In this document: positions 30,342 to 37,174 of the stretch, piece by piece
Layout: each line of letters opens with the position of its first letter
How positions within the stretch are numbered: the stretch's first letter is position 1
DNA from: Campylobacter concisus
GTDB lineage: Bacteria; Campylobacterota; Campylobacteria; Campylobacterales; Campylobacteraceae
DNA length: 64,000 nt
Direction: 5' to 3'
Assembly (NCBI RefSeq): GCF_003048405.1
Contig: NZ_PIQS01000001.1
Location: 186,001 to 250,000 of the forward strand
Made by a program: the position numbers and the translations under genes
Notes under the pieces: model-generated
Seen by the model: the letters and a program-made list of their open reading frames with translations, nothing else
Databases searched by the model: none
What the model was told of the DNA's origin: nothing

Positions 30342-30368
30342 ATATCGTCTTTTCTTTAAAAAATTTTA
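30342..30368 (-). promoter_or_regulatory. Sigma-28 (FliA)-type promoter
   Basis: On the minus strand: TAAAATTT, 11 bases, GACGATAT, against the consensus TAAAGTTT-N11-GCCGATAA (13 of 16 positions agree, spacing exact). The -10 part lies about 46 bases before the start codon at 30296. Found by eye. Confidence 0.6.
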
Positions 30369-30440
30369 TAAAAATACGTTTTTTAAATTTATCAGAAGTA
30401 GTTAAAAGATATTAAAAAGCTTTGTAAAAATGCATAAATT

Positions 30441-30785
30441 TTAGACAATCATCACTGCAGCTACGGCAAATCCGCCATCGTGAGTTATGCTAAGGCTTGC
30501 TTCTTTGATATTAAAATTTGTATAAATTTTTGTGCTAAATTTTATCTTTGGTGCGTTTCTTGCGTCTTTACTGAGCATAATGTCTAAAAAGCCACACTCT
30601 TTGCTGATGCCCACACCAAGGGCTTTGCTAGCTGCTTCTTTGGCCGCCCAAAATCCAGCCAAAGTCGCATCGTTTTTTGCTAGCGTGATCTCGTCATCAC
30701 TAAGAAATTTTTTTAAAAAAAGCTCGCCATAACGAGCTTTAAGTCTAGAAATTCTATCTATTTTAATGATATCAATACCTATCAT
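30441..30785 (-). CDS. acpS: Holo-[acyl-carrier-protein] synthase
   Basis: 114 residues. Moves 4'-phosphopantetheine from CoA to [15 protein letters not shown] gives the metal-binding Asp, and [13 protein letters not shown] the catalytic Glu/Lys motif. ATG overlaps the fliL stop by 4 bp; the fliL-acpS pair also occurs in C. jejuni. Confidence 0.95.
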   Translation of the reverse strand: MIGIDIIKIDRISRLKARYGELFLKKFLSDDEITLAKNDATLAGFWAAKEAASKALGVGISKECGFLDIMLSKDARNAPKIKFSTKIYTNFNIKEASLSITHDGGFAVAAVMIV

Positions 30786-31318
30786 TGCACCACAAAATCA
30801 GTAAAAAATATGTTTTTGATGTAGCCATCATTTAGCACTTCATTTAGCTTGCCGACGATCTCGTCTTTTAGCCTATCTTTGCCTTTTGCAGTGCTTACTT
30901 CTTCGTAGGTTTTTGATGAAAGTGTTCTTATAATAATATCTCTTAAAAGTGCCTTTTTCTTATCAAGCTCAGGAGTTAGCAACTCATCGCTTTGCTCCAT
31001 ATCAATCTTGGTTTTAAGAAATCTTGAGCCATTTTCGCTAAGCAAATTTACAATAAACTGATCAAGCGGATATATCGGTCCCATATTTGAATAGTCGTTG
31101 CTACCATGCTTTGCCTTATTTTGAGCTGGCATGGACTGCGTTTGAGTCTGAGCTGGTGTTTGCGCCATATTTGCCTCTTTTGGCTCGTCAGAACTAAGCA
31201 TCAAAAACGCGACTAGCCCTCCAATAACTAGCAGCAAAACAAATATCGCAATGATAATTATCATTAATGCACCATTGCCACCTTTTTTTGCCTTTTTCTC
31301 TTCAACTTCTTCAGCCAT
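30782..31318 (-). CDS. fliL: Flagellar basal body-associated protein FliL
   Basis: 178 residues: Lys/Glu-rich cytoplasmic start, one membrane helix ([22 protein letters not shown]), a Gln/Ala/Thr-rich linker, then the FliL stomatin-like periplasmic domain ([22 protein letters not shown]) ending in [12 protein letters not shown]. It rings the stator and supports torque. Strong ribosome site AAAGGAGG. First gene of the fliL-acpS unit. Confidence 0.92.
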   Translation of the reverse strand: MAEEVEEKKAKKGGNGALMIIIIAIFVLLLVIGGLVAFLMLSSDEPKEANMAQTPAQTQTQSMPAQNKAKHGSNDYSNMGPIYPLDQFIVNLLSENGSRFLKTKIDMEQSDELLTPELDKKKALLRDIIIRTLSSKTYEEVSTAKGKDRLKDEIVGKLNEVLNDGYIKNIFFTDFVVQ

Positions 31319-31340
31319 CTTTCCTCCTTTAAGTTTTGGC

Positions 31341-31350
31341 TATAATTATA
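31341..31350. promoter_or_regulatory. Palindromic double -10 element, TATAATTATA
   Basis: A perfect 10-bp palindrome containing TATAAT on each strand, between fliL (minus) and ybaK (plus). It is at the right distance from both starts (32 bp and 27 bp), so a single site may serve two opposed promoters in competition. Confidence 0.5.
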
Positions 31351-31376
31351 CAAAAAATTCGCAAAAATGAGAAAAA

Positions 31377-31859
31377 ATGATACATAAGACAAATGCTGCC
31401 AGAGCTTTAGATAAGCTAAAAATTAATTATGAAATTTTAGAGTATGAAGTTGATTTAAACGATCTTTCAGCCATTCACGTAGCAGCTAGCACCAAGCAAG
31501 ATATAAAGCAAATTTATAAAACTATTGTTTGTGAGTGTGAGCCTAAAAATTTCGTCGTTGCTTGCTTGCAGGGCGATTTGGAGCTTGATCTAAAAGCGCT
31601 TGCTCATGCGTGTGGTGCCAAACGCTGCGAACTTATAAATTTAAAAGACTTAGAAAAGATCACTGGCTACATCAGGGGCGGCTGCTCACCGCTTGCTATG
31701 AAAAAACACTTTGCAACATTTATCGATGAGCGAGCAAAAGAGCAAGAGTATGTGCTAGTAAGCGCTGGAGTAAGAGGCAAACAGATAAAAATAGATCCAA
31801 ATGATCTTTTAAAGGCTTGCGAGGCAAGTTTTGCCAATATTGCTAGGCTAGCTCTTTAA
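31377..31859 (+). CDS. ybaK: YbaK/EbsC-family aminoacyl-tRNA deacylase
   Basis: 160 residues. Hydrolyses mischarged Cys-tRNA(Pro) in trans. The YbaK core is present: KTNAARALDKLKI at the start, QIYKTIVCE with the conserved Lys, and YIRGGCSPLAMKKHFATFID. Soluble. Its 3' end overlaps the convergent methyltransferase gene by 12 bp. Confidence 0.9.
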   Translation: MIHKTNAARALDKLKINYEILEYEVDLNDLSAIHVAASTKQDIKQIYKTIVCECEPKNFVVACLQGDLELDLKALAHACGAKRCELINLKDLEKITGYIRGGCSPLAMKKHFATFIDERAKEQEYVLVSAGVRGKQIKIDPNDLLKACEASFANIARLAL

Positions 31860-32834
31860 AAACTCTATAAATTTAAACTTCTCGCCTAAAAACTCGGGTG
31901 AGAGTAGAAATTTCGCCTGTTTAGCTGCATTTTCATAGGCTTGCTTGCTACCCTTTTCAAGTACTAAAGATAAAATTTCATCCACGCCAAGATCATTAAG
32001 TAAAGCATCATTTTGTTTTTTAAATTTAAGTATCTTAAAGCCAGCCTCACTAAAAGCGTATTCAACTTGTTTAAAGCAAAGACTATAGGTCAGATCTGAA
32101 GCTTTAAAATATGGCGCAAGGTTTGAAATTTCAAACAAAGAAAGAACTTTATGATCTTTAAAGACCCTTAAGCTAAACTCATTTTTTGGCTCAAATTCAC
32201 CGTAGTCAAAGCTTAAAAACCTAACCTTTTTTGCTGCATTTGCAAGCTGGGCTGCAAATTTAGCGTAGCTAGTTGATATCTCGCCCTTTTTTATCCCGAA
32301 TTTCTTTGCCAAGTCTAATAAATTTTGATCAGCTTTTTGCCAGTAAAATTTTAGCTCACTATCCACAAAAAGCATATTTTCGCCATCTATCGCCTCACAG
32401 CTAAATGCGTCAAGCAGCTCATTTGAGATGACAAAAATTTCTTCAAATAAACACTCATTTAAATTTTTATAATGCCTTATTTTGACATCATTACCAAAGC
32501 GCTTTGTGAAAGTTTCAAGCTGCTTTTCCCTTAAATTTTCATGAGGCTCAATGATAATAAACTCTAAATTTTTTAAGATCTCTGGCTCGAGTGTAAAAAT
32601 TCCTTGAACAAAATCAGCTAGCATTTCACCTGAGTTTGCGCCGATCTCCACAACCTTACAAGAGCTAGAAATTTCGCCTTTTCTAAGCAGCTTTAAAAAG
32701 TAGTTTGCAAGGCAAGCACCAAAGAAATAGCCAACGCTTACATTTGTATAAAAATCGCCCTTTTTGCCGATATCTACGCCGAATTTATAGTAGTTTTCAT
32801 TGGCCCAAATATCAAAAAACTCGCTAAATTTCAT
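31848..32834 (-). CDS. SAM-dependent methyltransferase, MidA/NDUFAF7 family
   Basis: 328 residues. The family signature is FYTNVSVGYFFGACLANY and the SAM-binding VVEIGANSGEML, then EPHENLREKQ, VISNELLDAF and FLSFDYGEF. The mitochondrial relative NDUFAF7 methylates an arginine of complex I subunit NDUFS2; bacterial substrates are not established. Overlaps the upstream TRIC-like gene by 4 bp. Confidence 0.87.
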   Translation of the reverse strand: MKFSEFFDIWANENYYKFGVDIGKKGDFYTNVSVGYFFGACLANYFLKLLRKGEISSSCKVVEIGANSGEMLADFVQGIFTLEPEILKNLEFIIIEPHENLREKQLETFTKRFGNDVKIRHYKNLNECLFEEIFVISNELLDAFSCEAIDGENMLFVDSELKFYWQKADQNLLDLAKKFGIKKGEISTSYAKFAAQLANAAKKVRFLSFDYGEFEPKNEFSLRVFKDHKVLSLFEISNLAPYFKASDLTYSLCFKQVEYAFSEAGFKILKFKKQNDALLNDLGVDEILSLVLEKGSKQAYENAAKQAKFLLSPEFLGEKFKFIEFLKS

Positions 32835-33439
32835 AGATCAGGTAACTTCCAACCTCTATAAAATGCAAGCATCCTAACTGTAATGCCAGCAGCAAGCAAG
32901 AGCATAGTAAAAAATATATTGGTTAGACCTAGATGATATAGCACAAAGTAAGCAAGCCCCACACCAAGACTTATCGTGCCGTAAAGTCCAGTGCGTAAAA
33001 ACCATGGAATTTCGTTTAGCAAAATATCTCTTAAGATACCGCCACCAACGCCGTTAAAAAAGGCGATCATCATGACGCCAAAGATATTGTAGCTATACTC
33101 GATGGCAACCATCGCACCAACAATCGAAAAACAGATAACATCGATCGCATCGGCGAAGATAAATACAAATTTTCGCTCCAAACCTTCTCTTTTTATGTGT
33201 AAATTTGCCGCTCTTGAAACAATCAACATAAAAATAACAACGCTTACTGGCATATAGTGCGTAAATGAATAAACTGCCCTGCTAACGAGCATATCACGCA
33301 TGATACCGCCACCAAGCGCAGTCAAAAATGCAGACAAAAAGACTCCAAGCCAGTCGCACTCCTTTTTTACTGCAAATAAAAACCCGCTAAGTGCAGCTGA
33401 TGCGATACCGACGTATTCGACAAAAAGTATTAAACTCAT
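32831..33439 (-). CDS. TRIC-type (UPF0126, YicG-like) membrane protein
   Basis: 202 residues, about seven hydrophobic helices. Two inverted halves carry the family repeat: ALGGGIMRDML in the first and GVGGGILRDILLNEIP in the second. Prokaryotic TRIC proteins form trimeric cation channels. Translationally coupled to the methyltransferase gene. Confidence 0.9.
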   Translation of the reverse strand: MSLILFVEYVGIASAALSGFLFAVKKECDWLGVFLSAFLTALGGGIMRDMLVSRAVYSFTHYMPVSVVIFMLIVSRAANLHIKREGLERKFVFIFADAIDVICFSIVGAMVAIEYSYNIFGVMMIAFFNGVGGGILRDILLNEIPWFLRTGLYGTISLGVGLAYFVLYHLGLTNIFFTMLLLAAGITVRMLAFYRGWKLPDL

Positions 33440-33556
33440 ATTTTTTCCTTAAAAGGTCGCATTTTATAATGAACTCTCATAAAAAATCATTAATAATATT
33501 TTTACCATTAGTTTATTTTAGGCTATAATAACGAAAAATTTAAGGAAGGAATTTTA

Positions 33557-34219
33557 ATGAAAAGACTATTAATAATATTTCTTGCTGGTTTATTTTTCAC
33601 GCCAAACTTAAACGCTGATGTGATCCAAAATCAAAAGCTAAAAAATGCAATAAATATTTTAAATGCTTTTGGTGCGAGAAATTTAAAGCCAAACACTAAA
33701 TTTGAAGGCATAAAAGCAATCGCCATAATCCCTGATGTAACAAAAGCAGGCGCTATCGTTACTGGCTCAAAAGGTAAAGGCGTATTTATCGCTAAAAACG
33801 ATGATGGTGAATGGTCAAGCCCATTTTTTGTAAATTACACATCTGGAAGCATAGGCTTGCAGATTGGTTACAGCTCAGCTGACATGATCATCTTATTTAA
33901 AAATTCAGAAGCTTATGCAAATTTATTTAATGCAAAAGATACGATCAGTCTAAAAGCAGAAGCAACTGGTGGCGTTGGTAATGAAGTAGCGATCACAAGT
34001 GATTTGCCTGAAATTTCAGCATTTGCTGAGGAGCGTGGCAAGACAAGTGGTGCTTTTGTAGGAGTTAGCTTAGATGTAGCAAGGCTAAAAATAAACAGAC
34101 AAGATACAAATGATTACTATGAGCGAATGTATGATTTTGAAAATATCTACAACAATAGCCCAAAAGCTAGTAAATACACACTAAAATTTAAAGAAATAAT
34201 CTCAAAATATTTCTTATAG
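33557..34219 (+). CDS. Second SYLF-domain lipid-binding protein
   Basis: 220 residues with signal peptide (LLIIFLAGLFFTPNLNADV). SYLF features: FEGIKAIAIIPDVTKAGAIV, TSGSIGIGLQ-like TSGSIGLQIGYSSADM and GKTSGAFVGVSLDVARL. Paralogue of 21009-21605 but longer at the C-terminus. Monocistronic, with TATAAT at 33524-33529 and AAGGAAGG before ATG; a hairpin terminator follows. Confidence 0.87.
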   Translation: MKRLLIIFLAGLFFTPNLNADVIQNQKLKNAINILNAFGARNLKPNTKFEGIKAIAIIPDVTKAGAIVTGSKGKGVFIAKNDDGEWSSPFFVNYTSGSIGLQIGYSSADMIILFKNSEAYANLFNAKDTISLKAEATGGVGNEVAITSDLPEISAFAEERGKTSGAFVGVSLDVARLKINRQDTNDYYERMYDFENIYNNSPKASKYTLKFKEIISKYFL

Positions 34220-34228
34220 CTCAAATTT

Positions 34229-34251
34229 CTTGGCTCATTAATTGAGTCAAG
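34229..34251 (+). terminator. Terminator after the second SYLF gene
   Basis: CTTGGCTCA, loop TTAAT, TGAGTCAAG, followed by AGCTCTTTTTATTTTTA. The stem has one G-U pair. Confidence 0.75.
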
Positions 34252-34310
34252 AGCTCTTTTTATTTTTACTTTTTTGATTAATTTTATAGAAGTTATGGCT
34301 TAGCTTTTTG

Positions 34311-34520
34311 CTAAACCATAAATAATGAAATAAAGCGTTTTTTAGGGATTGGAGAAAATTGAGTCATATACTCAAACGCTTCTTCGTAATCGCCATCTGT
34401 ATATTGTGCAACTTGCTCGATAAGCTCGTAAAGCTCCTCATCGTCCATAGAATCAAAACTGCCTCTATTTTCTAAAACCTCTAACAAAACGGCGTCTAAT
34501 TCAAGCTCGTCGTAAGTCAT
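34311..34520 (-). CDS. Small acidic hypothetical protein
   Basis: 69 residues from ATG 34520 (AAGGAATAAA before it; the longer frame has no ribosome site). Very acidic, helical (MTYDELELDAVLLEVLENRG, DDEELYELIEQVAQYTD), with a basic end (PKKRFISLFMV). Divergent from the Fur-like gene and separated from it by 150 bp that hold a Fur-type site. Function unknown. Confidence 0.65.
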   Translation of the reverse strand: MTYDELELDAVLLEVLENRGSFDSMDDEELYELIEQVAQYTDGDYEEAFEYMTQFSPIPKKRFISLFMV

Positions 34521-34640
34521 TTTATTCCTTAATTTTGATTTAAAAAATGCGACACTATACCAAAACAATCTTATAAAATACTTTACTTGAAATTCGTAAG
34601 AAATTTTATGCTTTTTTTATAAGTAAAGTTGTAAAATCCT

Positions 34641-34659
34641 TATATTCATTATCATTTTA
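34641..34659 (-). promoter_or_regulatory. Fur-box-like site upstream of the Fur-family gene
   Basis: On the minus strand, 14 of 19 positions agree with the Fur consensus, core AATGATAATGA. It lies 11 bp before the GTG start of the regulator, which fits autoregulation. Confidence 0.6.
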
Positions 34660-34670
34660 GTTAGGTTTTT

Positions 34671-35117
34671 GTGGATAATTTTGAACTATTTTATAAGCAT
34701 TTTAAAGAGTTTTTAGAAGCCTTTGGGCAGAAAAGCTCAGAGTTAAAAGAACAAATTTTGCATGTACTTTTCATTAGCAACTCTCATCTAAGTGCTCAAG
34801 AAATTTCTTCAGAAATTTACAAAATCCACAAGAATGAAATTTCAATGACATCAATTTATTCTTTTTTAAATTTTCTCGAAATGCATCATCTTGCAAATTG
34901 TTTTGAAGAGAATGGAGTAAAGAAATTTGAACTAAATTTAAAATCATCGCACGATCATTTGATATGTGAAATTTGTGAAAAGATAGTTGATTTTGAAGAT
35001 GAGATAATAGAGCAAAGGCAAGAGCAAATTTGCAAAGAAAAAAATTTTAGCGAGCAGTCGCATACAATGATACTTTATGGTATTTGCAGTGATTGCCAAG
35101 AGAAAAATGAAAATTAA
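34671..35117 (+). CDS. Fur-family metal-dependent repressor
   Basis: 148 residues from GTG 34671. N-terminal winged helix (EQILHVLFISNSHLSAQEIS, MTSIYSFLNFLEM as recognition helix) and a dimerisation domain with SSHDHLICEICEKIVDFED and a C-terminal CSDC, giving two CxxC zinc sites and the usual His/Glu metal ligands. It is probably a Fur paralogue, not the cell's global Fur, since it sits immediately before an iron-storage-like operon and both promoters carry a TGATAATGA core. PerR or Zur cannot be ruled out. Confidence 0.85.
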   Translation: MDNFELFYKHFKEFLEAFGQKSSELKEQILHVLFISNSHLSAQEISSEIYKIHKNEISMTSIYSFLNFLEMHHLANCFEENGVKKFELNLKSSHDHLICEICEKIVDFEDEIIEQRQEQICKEKNFSEQSHTMILYGICSDCQEKNEN

Positions 35118-35136
35118 ATTTTATCATTTCATTTTA

Positions 35137-35155
35137 CTTTTTGATAATGAAAAAC
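35137..35155 (+). promoter_or_regulatory. Possible Fur-type operator of the ferrosome-like operon
   Basis: 11 of 19 positions match the Fur consensus, but the 9-base core TGATAATGA is identical to that at 34647-34655 (inverted there). It lies about 65 bp upstream of the first operon gene. Only the core is strong. Confidence 0.45.
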
Positions 35156-35217
35156 AAAAAAATTTCAGATTTATTTAAGCTGTGAAATAGATAATACGCA
35201 ATTAAAAAAGGATGAAA

Positions 35218-35541
35218 ATGGATATAAAAACACAAACTTTAGCACAAGTTGCAAGCTATTTTTCAATGATAGCTCACACAAACGGCAGACTAAGAGTAAG
35301 AGTTAGTCCAAAGATAAAAGAGCTAAGTAGTAGCGTAAATTTAGCTAGCTTAGATGATGTGATAGCTCAGATAAATGGTATAAAAAATGTAAAATTTAAC
35401 AAGCTAATCGGCTCTGTAACGATCGAATATGATCATGAAATTTTTCCAAAAAACCTTTGGGAAGATCTTTTAAAAGGGCAAAATTTAGAAGAGATTTCAA
35501 CTAGAGTAAATGAAGTTGCAAAAGAAGTGAAATATGCTTAA
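35218..35541 (+). CDS. HMA2-like small protein, first gene of the ferrosome-like operon
   Basis: 107 residues from ATG 35218, chosen over ATG 35212 by the spacing of AAAAAAGG. A ferredoxin-like HMA fold is suggested by GRLRVRVSPKI (strand and loop), LDDVIAQINGIKNVKFN and LIGSVTIEYD, as in HMA_2 proteins. There is no CxxC metal site, so it probably does not bind metal like a copper chaperone. Homologous small HMA-type proteins accompany P1B-6 ATPases in fez clusters. Overlaps the next gene by 8 bp. Confidence 0.72.
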   Translation: MDIKTQTLAQVASYFSMIAHTNGRLRVRVSPKIKELSSSVNLASLDDVIAQINGIKNVKFNKLIGSVTIEYDHEIFPKNLWEDLLKGQNLEEISTRVNEVAKEVKYA

Positions 35542-36184
35542 TGAACTTTTAAATGCATCATATACCAGCGAAAAGAACGCACTTAGCTTATATGAAATTT
35601 TAGCTTCATTTGGTGATGTTTTTAACGAGATCACAAATATCAGAAAAAATGCGATCATCTTGATAGAAAAATTTGCGAGTGCTCATGATTATGAGCTTGC
35701 TTGCGAAAATGAAGCTATATTTTTGCCAGCAAAAAATAAAGAAGATGCGCTAATACAAGCTTTAAACTACGAGTTAGAGCTAAATAAAATGTATGAAAAA
35801 TTTTGTGAAAGCTTAGATGATGAAGAGCTAAAAGATCTATTTTTTAGACTTTGGGCTACTTCAAATAACGAATACGTCGCCTCTTTAAAGCAACGCTTAA
35901 AAGAAATTTATAGTGGCTGTGAAATAAAAAATGAGCTAAATTTAAATGAAATTTCACAAAATTTTGAGCAAAATGGCATAACAAATATTTTAGAAAACTA
36001 TCAAAACGACTTTAATGAGATAACTAAAAGCTTGCAAAATATCGCGAGTGGCAAAGCTGATAAAAGCGAGTTAGCAAAGATAACCAACAATCCAAATTTC
36101 TCGTTTTTTAGCGGACTTGCGCTTGGAGCATTAGGCATTTCAGTAGTTAGCAAAAATTTTAATAAGGATGAAGAAAATGAATAA
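35534..36184 (+). CDS. Helical-bundle protein (ferritin-like pattern) with C-terminal membrane segment
   Basis: 216 residues. Residues ~5-130 form four amphipathic helices (SEKNALSLYEIL, FNEITNIRKNAI, LNYELELNKMYEKF, FFRLWATSNNEYVASL) in an order resembling rubrerythrin/DUF2202-type bundles. The ExxH ligand pairs of that family are not evident, so iron binding is uncertain. A linker is followed near residue 190 by FFSGLALGALGISVV, a short glycine-zipper hydrophobic segment, then an acidic end. It may be a membrane-tethered iron-handling or scaffold protein. Confidence 0.65.
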   Translation: MLNELLNASYTSEKNALSLYEILASFGDVFNEITNIRKNAIILIEKFASAHDYELACENEAIFLPAKNKEDALIQALNYELELNKMYEKFCESLDDEELKDLFFRLWATSNNEYVASLKQRLKEIYSGCEIKNELNLNEISQNFEQNGITNILENYQNDFNEITKSLQNIASGKADKSELAKITNNPNFSFFSGLALGALGISVVSKNFNKDEENE

Positions 36185-36215
36185 TTTACAAAATCAAACA
36201 AAGAAAGGATTTAAA

Positions 36216-36527
36216 ATGGCATTACCATTTTTAGCAGGTTTAGCAGTAGGCGGTTTAGCAATAGCTGCTTGGAATAAAAGAGATAAGATCAAAGAGTACG
36301 CCCAAGATGGCTTAGATAAAGGCAAAGAGGCTGCAAAAGATCTTTACAAAAAAGGTAAAAGTGTTGCAAAAGATGCAAAAGACTTTATAGTAAAAGAAGA
36401 GAAAAAAGTAAAACGTGGTGCTAAAAAAGTAGAAAAAGAGGCTGAAAAAGTGGCAAAGAAAACAAGAAAACCACGCGCTAAAAAGCCAACTACTCCAAAA
36501 GCTATCACACCAAACGATATAGCATAA
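36216..36527 (+). CDS. Glycine-zipper membrane protein with Lys-rich tail (YtxH-like)
   Basis: 103 residues from ATG 36216 (ribosome site AAAGGA six bases before). ATG 36177 with its own AAGGA would add 13 residues and overlap the previous stop. FLAGLAVGGLAIAAW forms one short membrane helix, followed by a cytoplasmic tail of repeated Lys/Ala/Glu (KKVKRGAKKVEKEAEKVAKK) resembling histone H1. It may contact the mineral, nucleic acid or other proteins at a membrane surface. Small proteins of this type are standard members of fez clusters. Confidence 0.7.
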   Translation: MALPFLAGLAVGGLAIAAWNKRDKIKEYAQDGLDKGKEAAKDLYKKGKSVAKDAKDFIVKEEKKVKRGAKKVEKEAEKVAKKTRKPRAKKPTTPKAITPNDIA

Positions 36528-36536
36528 GGATAGAGA

Positions 36537-36851
36537 ATGCAAGAAAATAGTCTTTTTACACTTTCAAGCACAAGACTTCCATTTGATCACTTCATCAGCG
36601 GTGCTTTAATCGCTGGCATGGGTGCAGCTGCACTTGGCTTTAGCGACTATCTAAATAATAGAGCAACTAAAAAAGATGTTGCTAAAAAGATAGCAAAATA
36701 CGCTGTAACTGGTGGTTTCGTAGGTGCTGTTGGCATTCATGCTTCAAATTTAATAGCACAAAAAAAATATCTAAATGCAGCAGCTTTTACAGCAGCTGGC
36801 ATCGGCGGTCTTTTGATAGCAGAAAAACTAATAAAATTGGAGAGTAAATAA
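36537..36851 (+). CDS. Small membrane protein with two glycine-zipper segments
   Basis: 104 residues. Hydrophobic stretches FISGALIAGMGAAALGF, YAVTGGFVGAVGIHA and AAAFTAAGIGGLLIAE are small-residue rich and separated by a basic loop (NNRATKKDVAKKIAKY). GGATAGAGA-type ribosome site. Its last base is the first of the next gene's ATG. Function unknown; membrane packing or curvature is plausible from the zipper pattern. Confidence 0.72.
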   Translation: MQENSLFTLSSTRLPFDHFISGALIAGMGAAALGFSDYLNNRATKKDVAKKIAKYAVTGGFVGAVGIHASNLIAQKKYLNAAAFTAAGIGGLLIAEKLIKLESK

Positions 36852-37174
36852 TGAACAACCCTTACATCAATGAAGAAAACGTAGCAAGTGAGACTGTAGC
36901 TAACAATGCAGCAGCTACTCAGCCAAGCGCAATCGATAATGCAATAAACAATGCAGCTCAAAATTTGCCATTTGTACCTGAAAATTTTAATGCTGCTGGC
37001 TTTGTAAAAGGTCTAGTTTTAGGTGGTATCGCAGCTTATGTACTAACTAATCCAAAAGCACAAGAGTGCGTATTTAAAGCGATTATCAAAGGTGGCGAGC
37101 TTATAAATGCTGGCATAGAAGAACTAAAAGAGCGTTTTGAAGATGTCAAAGCAGAACTTGACTCACAAAAATAA
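36851..37174 (+). CDS. Small glycine-zipper protein preceding the P1B ATPase
   Basis: 107 residues: Asn/Ala-rich disordered start (~1-45), one membrane helix FVKGLVLGGIAAYVLTNP, then an amphipathic charged helix (AGIEELKERFEDVKAEL). The layout recalls DUF1490/PacL proteins that stabilise mycobacterial P-type ATPases, though no sequence identity is claimed. Its end overlaps the ATPase gene by 32 bp, which ties the two products together. Confidence 0.72.
   Translation: MNNPYINEENVASETVANNAAATQPSAIDNAINNAAQNLPFVPENFNAAGFVKGLVLGGIAAYVLTNPKAQECVFKAIIKGGELINAGIEELKERFEDVKAELDSQK

Noticed and set aside
35137..35155. Treating the operon-side Fur site as firmly established
   Set aside because: Only the TGATAATGA core is strong (11 of 19 overall), so it is listed at low confidence and not used alone as evidence.
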